NCBI RefSeq assembly: GCF_002127325.2
Contig: NC_035433.2
Location: 130,208,695-130,272,694 of the forward strand
Length of the DNA: 64,000 nucleotides
From: Helianthus annuus
Taxonomy: Eukaryota; Streptophyta; Magnoliopsida; Asterales; Asteraceae
Direction of reading: 5' to 3'
The notes beneath the pieces are model-generated. The model saw only the letters and a program-made list of their open reading frames with translations. It was not told where the DNA came from and ran no database searches. Of the stretch, positions 24,401 through 35,589 are shown in pieces; positions within the stretch are counted from its first letter, which is position 1, and every line of letters starts with the position of its first letter. The translations under genes and the position numbers were made by a program.

Positions 24401-24772
24401 TTGAATTTGCAGATTGTCGAGGCGATTATGAATGCCCCTGAGACTGCCGCTGGTTTGAATCTGGTCCGGGATCGCGCTCGGGATGCCGGTTTTAAGGCAG
24501 GGTACAACCGCTGCATTGGCCATCTGAACGTGATTACCAAGGGTAGTCATACGGATGAGCGATCGGGGTTCCGTGGCGTGGATACCGAGTCGCACCTGAA
24601 AGCAGCCGAGGCCTCCTTCTATGACACGTCCCTTGCTTGTATAGAGGAATTGGACAGTTGTTTGGAGGCCGCGGACTATGTAGACCGCTTGCGGAGGCTG
24701 TATCCGGATGTGGAAGAGGACGACGCTGCTGGTAACACTAGAGATGATGCGGGGACCAGTGGTACAAAGTAG
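21445..24772 (+). pseudogene. Antisense gene of the Tat element (putative gypsy-type transposon domain), six exons, one nonsense codon
   Basis: Exons: 21445-22192, 22262-22420, 22488-22889, 22958-24096, 24178-24342 and 24413-24772. All introns are short GT-AG with conserved phases (1,1,1,0,0). The spliced length is 991 codons. The first exon has an acidic start (EEEEEG), then a globular domain around WYKVHISQVSPLGMIRIRNF and FRRFYQMTVSMGFFSFRQRDG. I recognise this as the plant 'putative gypsy type transposon' family. The middle is basic and low complexity (TKRRRLVTKR). The C-terminal third is a long coiled coil rich in A/E/K/R. TAG at 23857-23859 (codon 737) interrupts the coiled coil; the frame stays open on both sides. 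Antisense additional ORFs of this kind are known in the Tat lineage, with unknown function. Exon limits are inferred from frame and splice signals. Confidence 0.8.
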
Positions 24773-25307
24773 GGTTTAGGTTGGCCGGTGTGCCCCTTTT
24801 TTGCTGTCCTCTTGTATAGAATAGGAAACCTTATGTAAATCTGTGTAAGCATCATGTTGGTGCCTGAATTTTTTGAATATAAGGTGTTTTGTTCCATTAT
24901 ACAAGTATTGTCAGTTCTTGTATGTTTGAAACGTATGTATGCGGGTCTCTACCCATTGTGAATGGGGTTGAGTATACTCTATACTATTGCGGTATGAGCA
25001 TGTGTCAATTCCATTGTTTGCCTTTCTGGGCTCAGGAATTGTATTAGGTAAGAAATATGTTTATCCGGTTGGATAGCACTTAAGTCTTTTTTGCCTTGTG
25101 TTGGCCTATTACAATAGTTGCGTGTGGCTACCACTTTGTATAGGTATCGTAAATGAAGATTTTGCCAATCTGTTTTTTGGATACCGCGAAGTGGAAACAC
25201 GCATTTGTAATAGTAGTAAACAAACAATAATGTATGAAATGACTTGTTTATTTATTTGCAAATGACCTGCGGTCCGATAGGTTACATGGGGAGTGTAAGA
25301 ACATAGC
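24773..25307. other. Spacer between convergent antisense gene and pol
   Basis: 535 bp between the stop codons of the antisense gene (plus) and pol (minus). It must contain the 3' UTR and poly-A signals of the former. No ORF or repeat recognised. Confidence 0.6.
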
Positions 25308-28300
25308 TTACATATAGCAGCGTCTAAGCTGTTGTGCGTTCCATGTTCTGGCGATAGGTTCGCCCTCTAGTGTTTGTAACCTGTATGCGCCCTTCCCTAA
25401 GACCTCGCTGATGAGGTAGGGTCCTTCCCACTTGGGGGCAAGTTTTCCTGGGCGCTCGGCGTTAGATGCCTCGTTGTCACGTAGGACGTAGTCCCCTGGA
25501 TTGAAAGTACAAACGCGGACTCGCGCGTTGTAATACTTTTCCAGTTTGGATTTGTATTTGGCCTCGTTGATGGCGGCGTTCTCGCGCCTTTCTTCTAGGA
25601 GGTCCAAATCGATCCTACGTTCCCTGTTGTTGTCTAGCTTTTCGATAGCCAACATTCTAGGAGATGGGAGGCCCATTTCCGCGGGTATCACCGCTTCAGA
25701 CCCGTAGACGAGGCTGAAAGGTGTTTCCCCATTGCTTGTTTTTGGGCTAGTGCGGTGAGCCCATAAGATGCTTGGGAGTTCATCGACCCAGCCACGCCTG
25801 GCTGTTCCCAATCGTGCTTTGATTCCTTCGACTAGGCCTTTATTTATACTCTCGACTTGGCCGTTCCCTTGCGGGTGTGCGACTGACGAGAATATGTGTT
25901 TGACGTTCAGCTCTTCTAGCCATTTTTGGAATTCGTCGGCAGCGAAGTTGGTGCCGTTGTCGGTAACAATGTACATTGGTAAACCGAAACGGCAGATGAT
26001 GTGCTCCCAAATGAACTTTCTTGTTACCATAGCAGTGGTTGAAGCGAGTGGTTTCGCCTCTACCCATTTTGTGAAGTAATCAACCGCCACTATGATAAAT
26101 TTAACTGCACCTGGTGCGTCCGGGAATGGTCCCACTACGTCGATTGCCCATTTTTGAAAAGGCCATGCAGTAGTGACGGGGACCAGATTGTTCTTTGGTC
26201 GCAAAGTTTTTGGAGCATGGCGCTGGCAGTCCATGCATTTGCGTAATTCTTTGACGGCGTCCAGGTGCATGCCGGGCCAGTAATACCCGGCATTCATGAT
26301 TTTTGCCACGACCGTGCGTGGTCCAGCATGTATGCCACATATGCCCTCATGTATCTCTCGGATGAGGTATGTGGCATCTTGTGGATTAACGCATCGGAGG
26401 AGCGGTCCGAGGTATGACTTTCGGTATAAGATACCGTCTCCCATTTGATAGTGGCACGCTTTGTATTGCAACTTACGTGCCTCTGTTTTGCTCTCGGGAG
26501 TCACACCTGACTGAAGGTATGCGATAATTGGTGTCATCCACGACGTTGTTCCGTATTGGATGACACTGACCTGGCGTAGAGGAACCGAAGGATTTTGCAA
26601 AATCTCGATACGTACCTCCTTTGCCAGGTGTTGGAAGCTGGTGGATGCAAGCTTTGATAGTGCATCCGCGGATTTGTTTTCGCTTCGATTAATGTGTCGA
26701 ATATTGAATGAAGCGAATTTGGATTTTAGCTGCAGGGCTTGCTCGAGGTAGAGGATCATGATATCCCCTTTGGCGGCATAGTCGCCGCGTACCTGGCCCG
26801 CAACTAACAAGGAATCGACGTGCGCTTCCAGATGTTGCACGCCGATTTTGACTGCTAAACGTAGCCCGGCTAATAGTGCTTCATATTCTGCCTCGTTGTT
26901 TGTGCTTTTAAAATCGAGGCGGATGGCATATGTAAGCTCTTGGCCGTCAGGGCTGACGAGTCGCAGACCTGCGCCCGCGCCTTCCTCGTTGGATGCACCA
27001 TCGGTAAATAGTGCCCATACTTCTGAGGAGGGCGGTGGGGGCGCAGGATTTTGGGATTCTTCGCATTCTTGGATGCGATCCGCTGGTACTTCAGCGGCGA
27101 AATCAGCTAAGATTTGGCCTTTGATGGCAGGGCGCGGTTTGTAATGTATCGTATGTGCGCCCAGCTCAATTGCCCATTTTGCTAATCTCCCAGAGATGTC
27201 GGGTTTGGACAGGATCGGGCCGATCCTGTAATTGGTTAGCACTGTGATGATGTGGTTTACGAAGTAGCGTCGCAACCGTCTTGAAGCATGTACCAGTGCT
27301 AGTACCAATTTTTCCATGATTGAGTACCTCGTCTCCGGGTCGTTGAGCATTTTGCTGATATAATAGATGGGTGTTTGAACCCCCGCTCGTTCCACTATTA
27401 ATATCGCGCCCACTGCGTTGTCTGCAGCGGATAGGTATAAGATGAGTGGCTCGTCTTTGCATGGTGCGGTTAGTGTTGGGAGTTGTATCAAACACTCCTT
27501 CATTTCCCGGAAGGCCTTTTCAGCCTCTGTGGTCCACTGGAACTGTTCTTTCTTTGAACAGCTTCGCAGGGTCTTGATGAAAGGGTATGACTTGGCTGCG
27601 TGGTTAGCCAAGAACCTGTTGAGTGCCGCCAGCTTTCCGGCCAGGCGTTGCATATCTTTCATCGATGCAGGCGATGGCATGCGCTCGATCGCCTGCACTT
27701 TTTCCGGGTTTACCTTGAATCCATCTTTGGTGACGATGAACCCAAGGAATTTGCCTTCTTCCATTCCAAACGAGCATTTCCCTGGATTGAGCTTCATGTT
27801 GACGCTTCGCAGAGTTTGGAATGTTCGTTCTATATCGGTGAGCATGGTATCTTCCTCCATGCTCATGACGACCAGGTCGTCCATATAGATTTCGACACTT
27901 TTGCTTATTTGACCGCGGAAAGTGTCGTTCATCAGTTTTTGGTAGGTTGAGCCCGCGTTGCGCAACCCAAACGGCATTTTTGTATAGCAGTAATTTCCGG
28001 TTGGGGTCCGGAATGCCGTTTTGTCTTCATCCTCAAGTGCCATTTGTACCTGGTGGTACCCTTTGTAGCAATCGAGGAAACACTTCCACCTAAATGGCGC
28101 GAGGTTATCGACCTTTTCGTCGATTTCTGGAAGCGCGTAACAATCCTTGGGGCAGGCCTTGTTAAGGTCCTTGTAATCGACGCACATGCGCCAGCCCCGG
28201 ATGGTTTTTCTACCATGACCGGGTTGGATAACCAAGTCTGGTACTTGACTTCCCGCAGTATACCTGCGGAGAGCAGTTCTTCGATCTGCTCTTGCATCGC

Positions 28301-30847
28301 CTGATTTTTTGCTGACCCAAGGTGGCGTTGGCCTTGGATCACTGGCTTGATGCCTGGTTTGGTATTCAAATAGTGCTGCGCTATTTCGCGTGGGACCCCT
28401 GTCATATCTGCGGGAGTCCACGCGAAGATGTCTTGGTTCCTGAAGAGGAGCTGCTTCAGGTGCGCTCTGGTGGTCGAGGATAAGGCGTGACCCAATGTGA
28501 CCTTCTGTTCCGGATGCTTTGGGTTGAGAACCCATTTTTCCGGTTGGCCGACGGGGGTGGGCCTTGCGATCTTTGTCGGACGTGCTTCGTCCGTCATCAT
28601 GACGTCCTTGCGGGCGTAGATGATTGCAACCCCCGATTCGGTTGGGAAACCAACCGCGGAGTGGGGGACGGATGTGATCATATTGAAATCTCCCTGGGAT
28701 TCTCTCCCAAGGAGGACGTCATAATTGGAGGTGTGAGGTAAAACCATGAAGTTTACCTCCTCCGTCCGCGTGTGTTTACCATTGGTAAGACGCACGGGAA
28801 ATGTAATTTGACCTAGGGGAAAGACTGTTTCCCCTGCGAATCCGGCCAGCGGGTAATCTACGGCTTGCAACCGATCTTTGTCCTCTTGGTCAAATTGATT
28901 GAAGCATTGCTCGTAGATTATATCGGATGTACTGCCCGGGTCGATGAACAGACGCTCGGTGCAGTAATGGGCCAGCTGGCCTGAAATGACGACGGCGCGT
29001 CTATCACGCGGTCCGCCTCGGACTTTTGGGAAGACGACTTGCTCGTCTTTCCAATCATTGTCCGGTCTTCGTGCCGCTTTGCGCGGCCTACCCTTGCCTC
29101 CGTAGATCATGTGGGTGGAAGCCACGTACATGGCTTTCTTCCCGGAGGAGGTACCTTCGTTGTGAGGGGTGATATGCTTGGTGGGCTTTTGTCCACCTGG
29201 CAAAAGGTGTTGCAGTTTCCCCTCTTTCAACGCCCGCTCAATCTCCAGCCGGAGACTGATGCAGTTGTTGGTGGTGTGGCCCGAGTCCTTGTGGTACTCA
29301 CAGTATAGTGTGAGGTCCTGACTTTTCTTGGACTTCATTGGTTGGGCTGGTCGCAAGAATTGTGGGTCTGCGAGGAGGACCTCTCTTGGCGACTGGTTGA
29401 TCTCGGTCCATTTGCGGTCCCGAGATTCTTTTCTTGGTGCCCGAGTGTCTCGGGCAGGGTTGTAGCATTGTGGGTCAAACGTGTTGGGTTGCGGGAAATA
29501 CGGTTTAGTAATATCCCGATTTCCTGCATCCCGGTTTCGTTTGTTGTTACGTTTGGACCCTTGGTGGGATGTTTCGGCTTGGGGCTTTGCCTTTTTGACG
29601 TGCGGTTCGAGCGACCGCTGTGTCTGGGCATATGTCTTGACTGCGGTCATGACATCCTCCCATTTTTTAGGCAAACCCTCCTTGCCAGAGATGGTCATGA
29701 TCATCTCTCTGTCTTTGACGGCCCGAATAAAATGGTTTCGCGCCATTTGGTCCGCCACGTCGCCTATCTCTAGGCATTCTTTATTGTAACGGATGACGAA
29801 TGCCTCGAGCGATTCGTCATCCCTTCGCCAGATGTTCATGACGTCCAACGAATCGCGTTCGTGGCGTCGCTGCTGGCTGAAATGGGCGAGGAACTTGGCG
29901 CGCAAGTCCTCGAAAGAATCCAGTGATCCCACTGACAAAGAATCAAACCATGCCCTCGCCAGACCGATAAGGGTCTGGGGGAAAAAATTGCACCAGGTGG
30001 GTTCGTCCCACCTGCCATTGACGCCTGCGCCTGTGAAGATGTTCATGTGGTCGTCCGGGTCGGTCGAGCCACTGTATTTCCCAATGTTGACTGGGAATTT
30101 TGTCGTGGTGATATCGGCGTTGGCGATGTGCGGGAGGAATTTTGAATTTTCTGCCGCGGCCCTTGGCCTGTATGGTTCGTGCACAGGGCGCTTTGCCGCC
30201 CTGAGGTATGTAGTGCGGGGGTGACTGGGAGGAACATAGTTGCGTCCCCCCGGTCTGCTGCTGGTGTCGTGAGACTCCCCGCGGTAGGTTTGATCGTCAG
30301 GGTCGGTATGACCGTACCCTTCCGTGTAAGGTTGCGGGCCCAGTCGGCTCTGGATGCCTGGGCCGCGCCTGGAGGCTGACCGCCTCCTATCTTCGCCATA
30401 GGGGCCCAGGCGGGTATGCACTGGCCCTCTGGAGCGGGACTCATATGAGGAAGTATCCTCGTTGAGTGTATTGACCGAACAGTAAGATGATCCACGGTCG
30501 TCATGTCGGCTTCTGGAAGCCGGACGTGAGTGTAACCTGCCATCGTATTGGAGTATACGGTTGGCAGGTGTGTGTTGTATTGGAGTAGGCCCAGCTTGTA
30601 CGTTTGCTTCCGTACAAGCGCGGTTGTAAGCCGCTATCAGCAGGTCAGTCTGCTGTTGGTACCAGGAGTGTAAGTCCACGCCTGGTGGGAGCACAGTTGG
30701 GGCCTGTGATAAATCGTGTCCGAATGCAAAGGATGGGATCCTTTGGGTGGACGTGCCAATGTGTCCGGGTTGGGGGGTCGAAGGGTGGACCCCTGTTGGG
30801 ACCGGGGGATTTGGATTATCCGCATTGGTGTTTTGGTTATCAGTCAT
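25308..30847 (-). pseudogene. Tat-lineage Gypsy gag-pol, frameshifted at the start of reverse transcriptase
   Basis: Two overlapping frames: 30847-27932 (gag, protease, start of RT) and 28535-25308 (RT to integrase). Gag begins with a proline/asparagine-rich leader at an ATG only 57 bp inside the 5' LTR and contains the core around FPQTLIGLARAWFDSL. The protease shows IDPGSTSDI, with proline after the catalytic aspartate. RT carries YMDDLVVMS. It is followed by a first RNase H and then a second, archaeal-type RNase H (FTDGASNEEGAG), which marks the Tat lineage. The integrase has an HHCC finger ending CMDCQRHAP and a core with DVVGPF and VTDNGTNF. The frame change lies near 28195-28200, just before RMCVDYKDLNKACPKD. 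It could be a disabling indel or, less likely, a programmed shift. Confidence 0.9.
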
Positions 30848-30890
30848 GATCTTGAGAGGGAGAGGGATGGATTAAAAAGTGCTAAGAGTA

Positions 30891-30904
30891 GCGGTGGGCG
30901 CCAA
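30891..30904 (-). other. Primer-binding site of the Tat-lineage element
   Basis: The minus strand reads ttggcgcccaccgc directly after the 5' LTR. A start of tggcgcc is shared with primer-binding sites of Athila/Tat-type elements. The tRNA primer is not assigned. Confidence 0.65.
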
Positions 30905-31712
30905 TGATGAAACAATGGTTAACCGGGCAGGGTTAACACACTGGTCTCGTCAAGAAGGGTTAATCCCTTCCTCTCGGAGATCGCTGGCTGGGTCGCCGGT
31001 GGATGATCTCCTGCACAAGGAAACAAGCCGTGACTCGTAACAAGGAGGATGGGGTGGGGGGTGCTCCTTGTTACCACTCTCCGGCGTGAGAATCAGTAGT
31101 TTGCCCTTGGGAAGCAAAGTAAGATAGTAGTAGTAGTGAGAGAGTTGTGAAGAGATACCTCAAACCTGGTTTGGGGTCGGTATTTATAGCCGAGGAGTGA
31201 AGGAGGAGATTGATGGATGGGCTGACGACGAGCTGCACCGTTGCAGGTGTGTCAGTCTCGCCGGCCGTGGGGGTTACGCCACGTCAGCCCATTGCTTTAA
31301 TAGCTCTGACAGGGGACTGTCGCCGGCGCCACTTGCCTCGTGGTGTCAGCCACTTGCATGGCGTGTCAGTCCACTTGTTGGATATGCAGGATGCGGTGCG
31401 AGCCGCATCGCTGCATGCGGTAACGTCTGAAGTTACCGCGTCTCCTACTTGTGATCAAGAAATACGCGAGATGCGGTGTTGGCCGCGTCATCGCATGTGG
31501 AGACTATTTGCTCGCTTCCCTTGTCGTGACGAAAATGGCCATATGATGCGGTGCCAGCCGCATCGATATGTTCATCTTCTTTTGTACTTAGGTCAAGCTA
31601 TTCATCTTCGGACCGAATGGGTTCGAAGGATGTGACCGCGTGGGTGCGGTTTGCTTACTGGTAGGGGTTTGTTTGATGCGGGTAATGGTCGTTTTGGGAC
31701 CATACCCCTTCA
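30905..31712 (-). repeat. 5' LTR of the Tat-lineage element
   Basis: 808 bp, near-identical to 8725-9532. It begins tgatgaaaca and ends ccttca on the plus strand and is followed by the target duplication aaccc. Confidence 0.95.
31181..31188 (-). promoter_or_regulatory. TATA box in the 5' LTR of the Tat-lineage element
   Basis: TATAAATA on the minus strand inside ggctataaataccgac, correctly oriented for gag-pol. The related solo LTR at 38553-39201 keeps the same motif. Confidence 0.65.
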
Positions 31713-32785
31713 AACCCCAACCCGAATAATCCCAATCCGAACCAACCTAATTTTTTTTCGAGTCCCGCTTACACTCCGACTATGGATCCTTCGTGGGGGA
31801 CTTCGCAATTTCCGTTTTCGGGTTTCCAACAAGTTCAACAAACACCCAACGCCTTCTCACAAATGTCTCAACTTCAACAACTTCAACAATATCAAGCGCT
31901 CCAACAATTCATGCAACGCAACACGTTTGAACAACTCCAATCGCAATCGCAACCCCCGGTTCAACTTGAAGATGATGATGAAGAAGTCGTCCCCGAATCA
32001 CCACCGCAAGAGCTCACGCGTAAAAAAAACAAGGGGAAGGGAAAGAAGGTTGTTGAACCCGAAACCGCGGAAAAACTGAAACGAAGTGGGAGACCTTGGA
32101 CGAAAGTAGAAGAGGAGGCGCTAGCTATGGCGTATGTTAAGGCTTCTACTTGCCCGATAGTCGGTATAATTTTTTTTATTTTTATTTTCGGTTTCTATTT
32201 TTTTATTTTTATTTTCGGTTTATATTTTTTTATTTTTATTTTCGGTTTCTTTTTTTTTACTAATGTACTATTTTTTAAAATTTAGGAAACAACCAATCGG
32301 GTACTAGTTTTTGGAGGAAGACAACGGCGAGGTTTAACGCGATTATGGAGCATGGTCCGGCTCGTGATATCGAATCCGTCTCGGCCAAATGGCGAAAAAT
32401 GATCAAGGTCGTCAACGCCTTTAATCAAATTTATAACCAAATTTACCTTAATCCTCCAAGCGGGAGTAACGAGGCGGACATTCTTAACCTTGCTATCGCC
32501 AAGTGGGACTCTGAAAATTCAACGCCTTTCCCGCACTTCCGAGCATGGAAAGTTGTAAGTAAAGAACAAAAATGGAAGCCGATTCCAAATGAGGTCGCAA
32601 CGGCCAAACGCACTAAAACTTCCGAGTCCGGAAGTTATAGTGCGGGAGGCTCCACCGCTCGATGTCAAATCGACATAAACGACGACCCGGAAGATGACGA
32701 GGATGTCTTGCCCGTTCACGAGTCGGAACGTCCCCCCGGGAGGGACAAAGCAAAAAAAGAAGCGGCCGCAAAGCGAAAAGTGGCC

Positions 32786-32839
32786 GGCTCGAGTGGAGGT
32801 GGCGGCTCGAGTGGAGGTGGCGGCTCGAGTGGAGGTAGG
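32786..32839 (+). repeat. Coding minisatellite, three 18-bp units
   Basis: Three tandem ggctcgagtggaggtggc units in the PIF ORF1 gene encode GSSGGG repeats, a flexible linker between the DNA-binding part and the C-terminal helical part. Confidence 0.95.
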
Positions 32840-33396
32840 GGCGAAAAGGCATCGTCAAAAATGGACGACTTGATAAGCGAATTCCGTTCGTTCAAACAGT
32901 TCGCGGCCGAAAAGTATTCTCACAAGAAAAACGTGTCGTCCGACTATGCTCGAGCGGAAGATTTTAGGATTATGCGATTGGATCTCGACTCGGTTCCGGA
33001 GGATGAACGCGAGGTTTATCGGAGGATGAAAGAAGAGGTGAAAAAAAAATGGACGTCGTAGATTTTATTGTTTATTTTTTATATTCGGTTTCTTTTTTTT
33101 TTTTAGGAAATGTAATTTTTTTTATTTTTTTATTTTCGGTTTCTTTTTTTTAGGGAATGTAATTTTTTTTTATGTTATGAAATGAAATTATTTATGTTTT
33201 TTTATGTTGTGTTTTTTAAATTTTATAAAGTTTATTAACTTGGTTATTAAATTAAACAATAAAAAATATGTGGTGGGGCCCCATCCTCCATCCCCCTCCA
33301 TCTTCATTTTGGCTCATCCCATGCTAGCCGCCTACGTGGCGCCTACGTGGAGGCTCATCCCCGTGGGGATGAGCCAAACCATACCTTCCAGCCTAA

Positions 33397-34210
33397 TAAT
33401 AACACATGACTAACTATGTGTATAAAATCAGTGATGGATCCATAAATTATTTTCTAGGGTGCAAACGAGGGGTTCAATAAAATTTTCAAGGGTATTGGCC
33501 TTACAAAACAATCTGAAAAGAAAAAAAATAAAAAAAAAAAGATTCAGGATGCATAATTTTTAGCTATTTAACGACATAAATAAACCAATACATAATAATT
33601 TGAGTTATATTTTTATTTATATTAACCTTGTTTCTATTTATATTAACTTTCTAAGAATATTTTTTTAATATTATTAAATTATGTTTTTTTAATTATCACT
33701 TATATTAACTTTCTAAGAATATTTTTTTAATATTATTAAATTATGTTTTTTAATTATCACTTAGACGGATAATGTGTGTATATTTTTTCAATAATATTAT
33801 AATTTAAGAAAAATCAAAGGAAAGCAGTTATAATTTATTATCTTTTGTCCAGCGTTCACAATACATTCGCCATAAAACAATGCCTGGGAAAGTAGACTCC
33901 TACTCATTTAATAACAGCTGTCTCAATCGATAACCTCGTTTGTATGCTCCACCAACCTATTTACATAAATTTATTAATGGAAAATGTAACTAAAATTTTT
34001 ACAATTTGATAATTTAAGATTAAATTAAAAAAAAAAACTTTAGATTTTATAAATGAAGGTGATTTGTGAATGACAAAATTAGTCTATAAATTTATAAAAC
34101 GCGAGTTTGTTATTTATAATTTTATTTGTTGTATAATTTTTCAGAAAAAGAAATGAGGATATTTGTTGAGGGGAAGTTAAAGATGATACATTATAGAATA
34201 AATTGCGTTT
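33397..34210. other. AT-rich intergenic region
   Basis: No gene recognised. It holds a tandem duplication at 33639-33700 and 33701-33761 (unit of about 62 bp). Near 33430 the start cagtgatggatccataaa resembles a hAT-type MITE end without a detectable partner. Confidence 0.6.
33639..33761. repeat. Tandem duplication of a 62-bp AT-rich unit
   Basis: Two adjacent near-identical units (tatattaactttctaag ... aattatcact), differing by one T in a homopolymer, so the duplication is recent. Confidence 0.95.
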
Positions 34211-34218
34211 ATTGTAAA

Positions 34219-34764
34219 TAGGGGCGTGAATTTCTGACACGACCCGAAAACCCGACACGAACCTAACACGAAATTTGCGGGTTTAGGTTTAGTCTAAACG
34301 GGTTTGGGTCAGTTTCAGGTTGAACCCGCGAACTCGTTTAGGCTAACGGGTCGGGTTCGGGTCAACCTGGTCGGGTTGGCGGGTTGACCCATTTAACACA
34401 TTTATACTATATTATATTTTTTACAATATATTTTATGTCATAAATTAAATGGGATGTGTATTTTATGCAATGATTATAACTTAAAAATAGAAATTAACAT
34501 AGATTTTATAATTTAAATATGATATTATACATTTGTGTTTTTTAAGTAAATTTTAATTTCAATATATTAATTTCAGAAAAAAATAAAAAAATTCGGGTTG
34601 AACGGGTCGTGTTCGGGTCAACCCACGAAACTTCGGGTCGTGTTCGGGTTCTTATGTATGATACGATTTTCGGGTTCGGGTCGGGTTCGGGTTTGTGTAA
34701 AATTTTCGGGTTCGGGTCGGGTTGAACCCGCCAACCTGCGAACACGACCCGTTTAGCACCCCTA
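34219..34764. mobile_element. hAT-type MITE with perfect 8-bp target duplication
   Basis: Termini taggggcgtg and (complement of the right end) taggggtgct are flanked by attgtaaa on both sides (34211-34218 and 34765-34772). The interior is dense in cgggtcgggtt / aacccgacccg repeats and has no coding capacity. Confidence 0.88.
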
Positions 34765-34899
34765 ATTGTAAATGGTTTTAGATATTTATACCTAATAAAT
34801 AAGTAAGTAACTGTGTCATGTATATCAATTATGTGATTCTAACATTATTCTTTTCGCTTCTTACTTCACCCCTTCGTATTAAAAATTAGAAATTTAAAC

Positions 34900-35530
34900 A
34901 AAACTCAACTAAAAAAAGCAAGGACGTGACCCGGAAACCCAACTCAACAAAGCTAAGACCAATAACAATCGCAACAAGTAACAAAGAGAAAAGACATAAA
35001 CTACAAACGAGAAGCCGAAAGCCAGAAGCTCCCGGCAGGAAGTTGATACATCAATAGCTGACGACCAGAAGCTAAAGTTACCGTACACGTTTGAACTTGA
35101 ACTCAACGGATCAAAAGTGACAGGACTTTGCCCAAAAGCACATAAAGGTGACCTCGAGACACACAAACCTGAACATTACCCAAAGAGGCAAGGCTAATCT
35201 GCAAGCAGCATCAAATAAGAATAAGCTTTACCAAGTCAGGAAGATATGAGCTGGCACAGGCTTCCTTGGGCAGAACACTCTGTCTATAAAAGGAGAGTCT
35301 TGTCTAGCTCCAAGTAAATTCTCTCATTCTACTCACTTATTATCCTTTACCATTTCGCTTAGACTCTCAAAGATATATCGACTGATTCTCACGTTGGAGT
35401 CCAAACGCGGGAGACCATCTCTCGCGTTAAGACTAACGGTGTTCTTTGATTGCAGATCACAGCCAAGGAGCTGTCTTTTGAAGTTGATCCTAAACCTTTC
35501 ACTGCCATACTCTTGTTGCTTTAACAGGTA
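34900..35530 (+). repeat. Possible LTR or leader fragment of a retroelement
   Basis: Contains tctataaaaggagag (TATA-like) near 35283, then a pyrimidine-rich leader, a segment tctcgcgttaagac and a possible acceptor gattgcag near 35457. This resembles LTR/leader regions of retroelements, but no partner LTR, inverted termini or target duplication could be found. It could also be a degenerate host promoter and first exon. Confidence 0.3.
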
Positions 35531-35589
35531 ATAAAACATATAATATATTAATTTATTGGTTATTAACTTATATGAGATACTAGGTTAGA

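Larger units (their letters stand above)
8725..31712 (-). mobile_element. Tat-lineage Ty3/Gypsy LTR retrotransposon with an antisense gene
   Basis: Bounded by 808-bp LTRs (8725-9532 and 30905-31712) and the target duplication aaccc (8720-8724 and 31713-31717). Without the Tekay-like insertion it is about 12.9 kb. Order on the minus strand: 5' LTR, primer-binding site, gag-pol with a second RNase H domain (typical of the Tat lineage), an antisense multi-exon gene, and the 3' LTR. I found two substitutions between the LTRs, so the insertion is young. The pol frameshift and the antisense nonsense codon suggest this copy cannot act alone. Confidence 0.9.
8684..33061 (+). pseudogene. PIF/Harbinger ORF1-type Myb/trihelix protein, disrupted by a retrotransposon in codon 14
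   Basis: The reading frame starts at ATG 8684, is broken after 8724 by the Tat element, resumes at 31718 past the 5-bp target duplication, has donor gtataa at 32164 and acceptor tttag ending at 32285, and stops at 33059-33061. It would encode 420 residues. The N-terminus is low complexity (N/P, then Q-rich). A basic stretch KKNKGKGKKV precedes a trihelix/SANT-like domain around RPWTKVEEEALAMAY, with conserved tryptophans. A GSSGGG repeat follows, then a charged helical C-terminus (EDFRIMRLDLDSV) of the kind called NAM-associated. In PIF/Harbinger transposons such ORF1 proteins bind DNA and assist the transposase. Apart from the insertion no break is visible. It could instead be a host relative of this family, but the flanking TIRs and TAA argue for an element gene. 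Confidence 0.75.
8384..33393 (+). mobile_element. PIF/Harbinger DNA transposon (ORF1-only), split by nested Gypsy elements
   Basis: The left terminus gactagaaggtatgg and the complement of the right terminus, ggctggaaggtatgg, agree at 13 of 15 positions. Both ends are flanked by TAA (8381-8383 and 33394-33396), the 3-bp target typical of PIF/Harbinger. Without the Gypsy insertion the element is about 2.0 kb and carries only a Myb-like ORF1. No DDE transposase gene is present, so it would depend on one elsewhere. All of 8725-31712 is later insertion. Confidence 0.8.

Noticed and set aside
32760..32840. GSSGGG repeats with XhoI-like ctcgag and a NotI-like site, suggesting an engineered linker or vector contamination
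   Set aside because: They lie inside a continuous transposon gene with plant-like codon context and introns, bounded by transposon termini; a minisatellite explains them.
34909..35166. 85-residue minus-strand frame with a hydrophobic, membrane-like segment
   Set aside because: No recognisable family; it lies in a putative LTR-like region and its hydrophobicity follows from T-rich composition.
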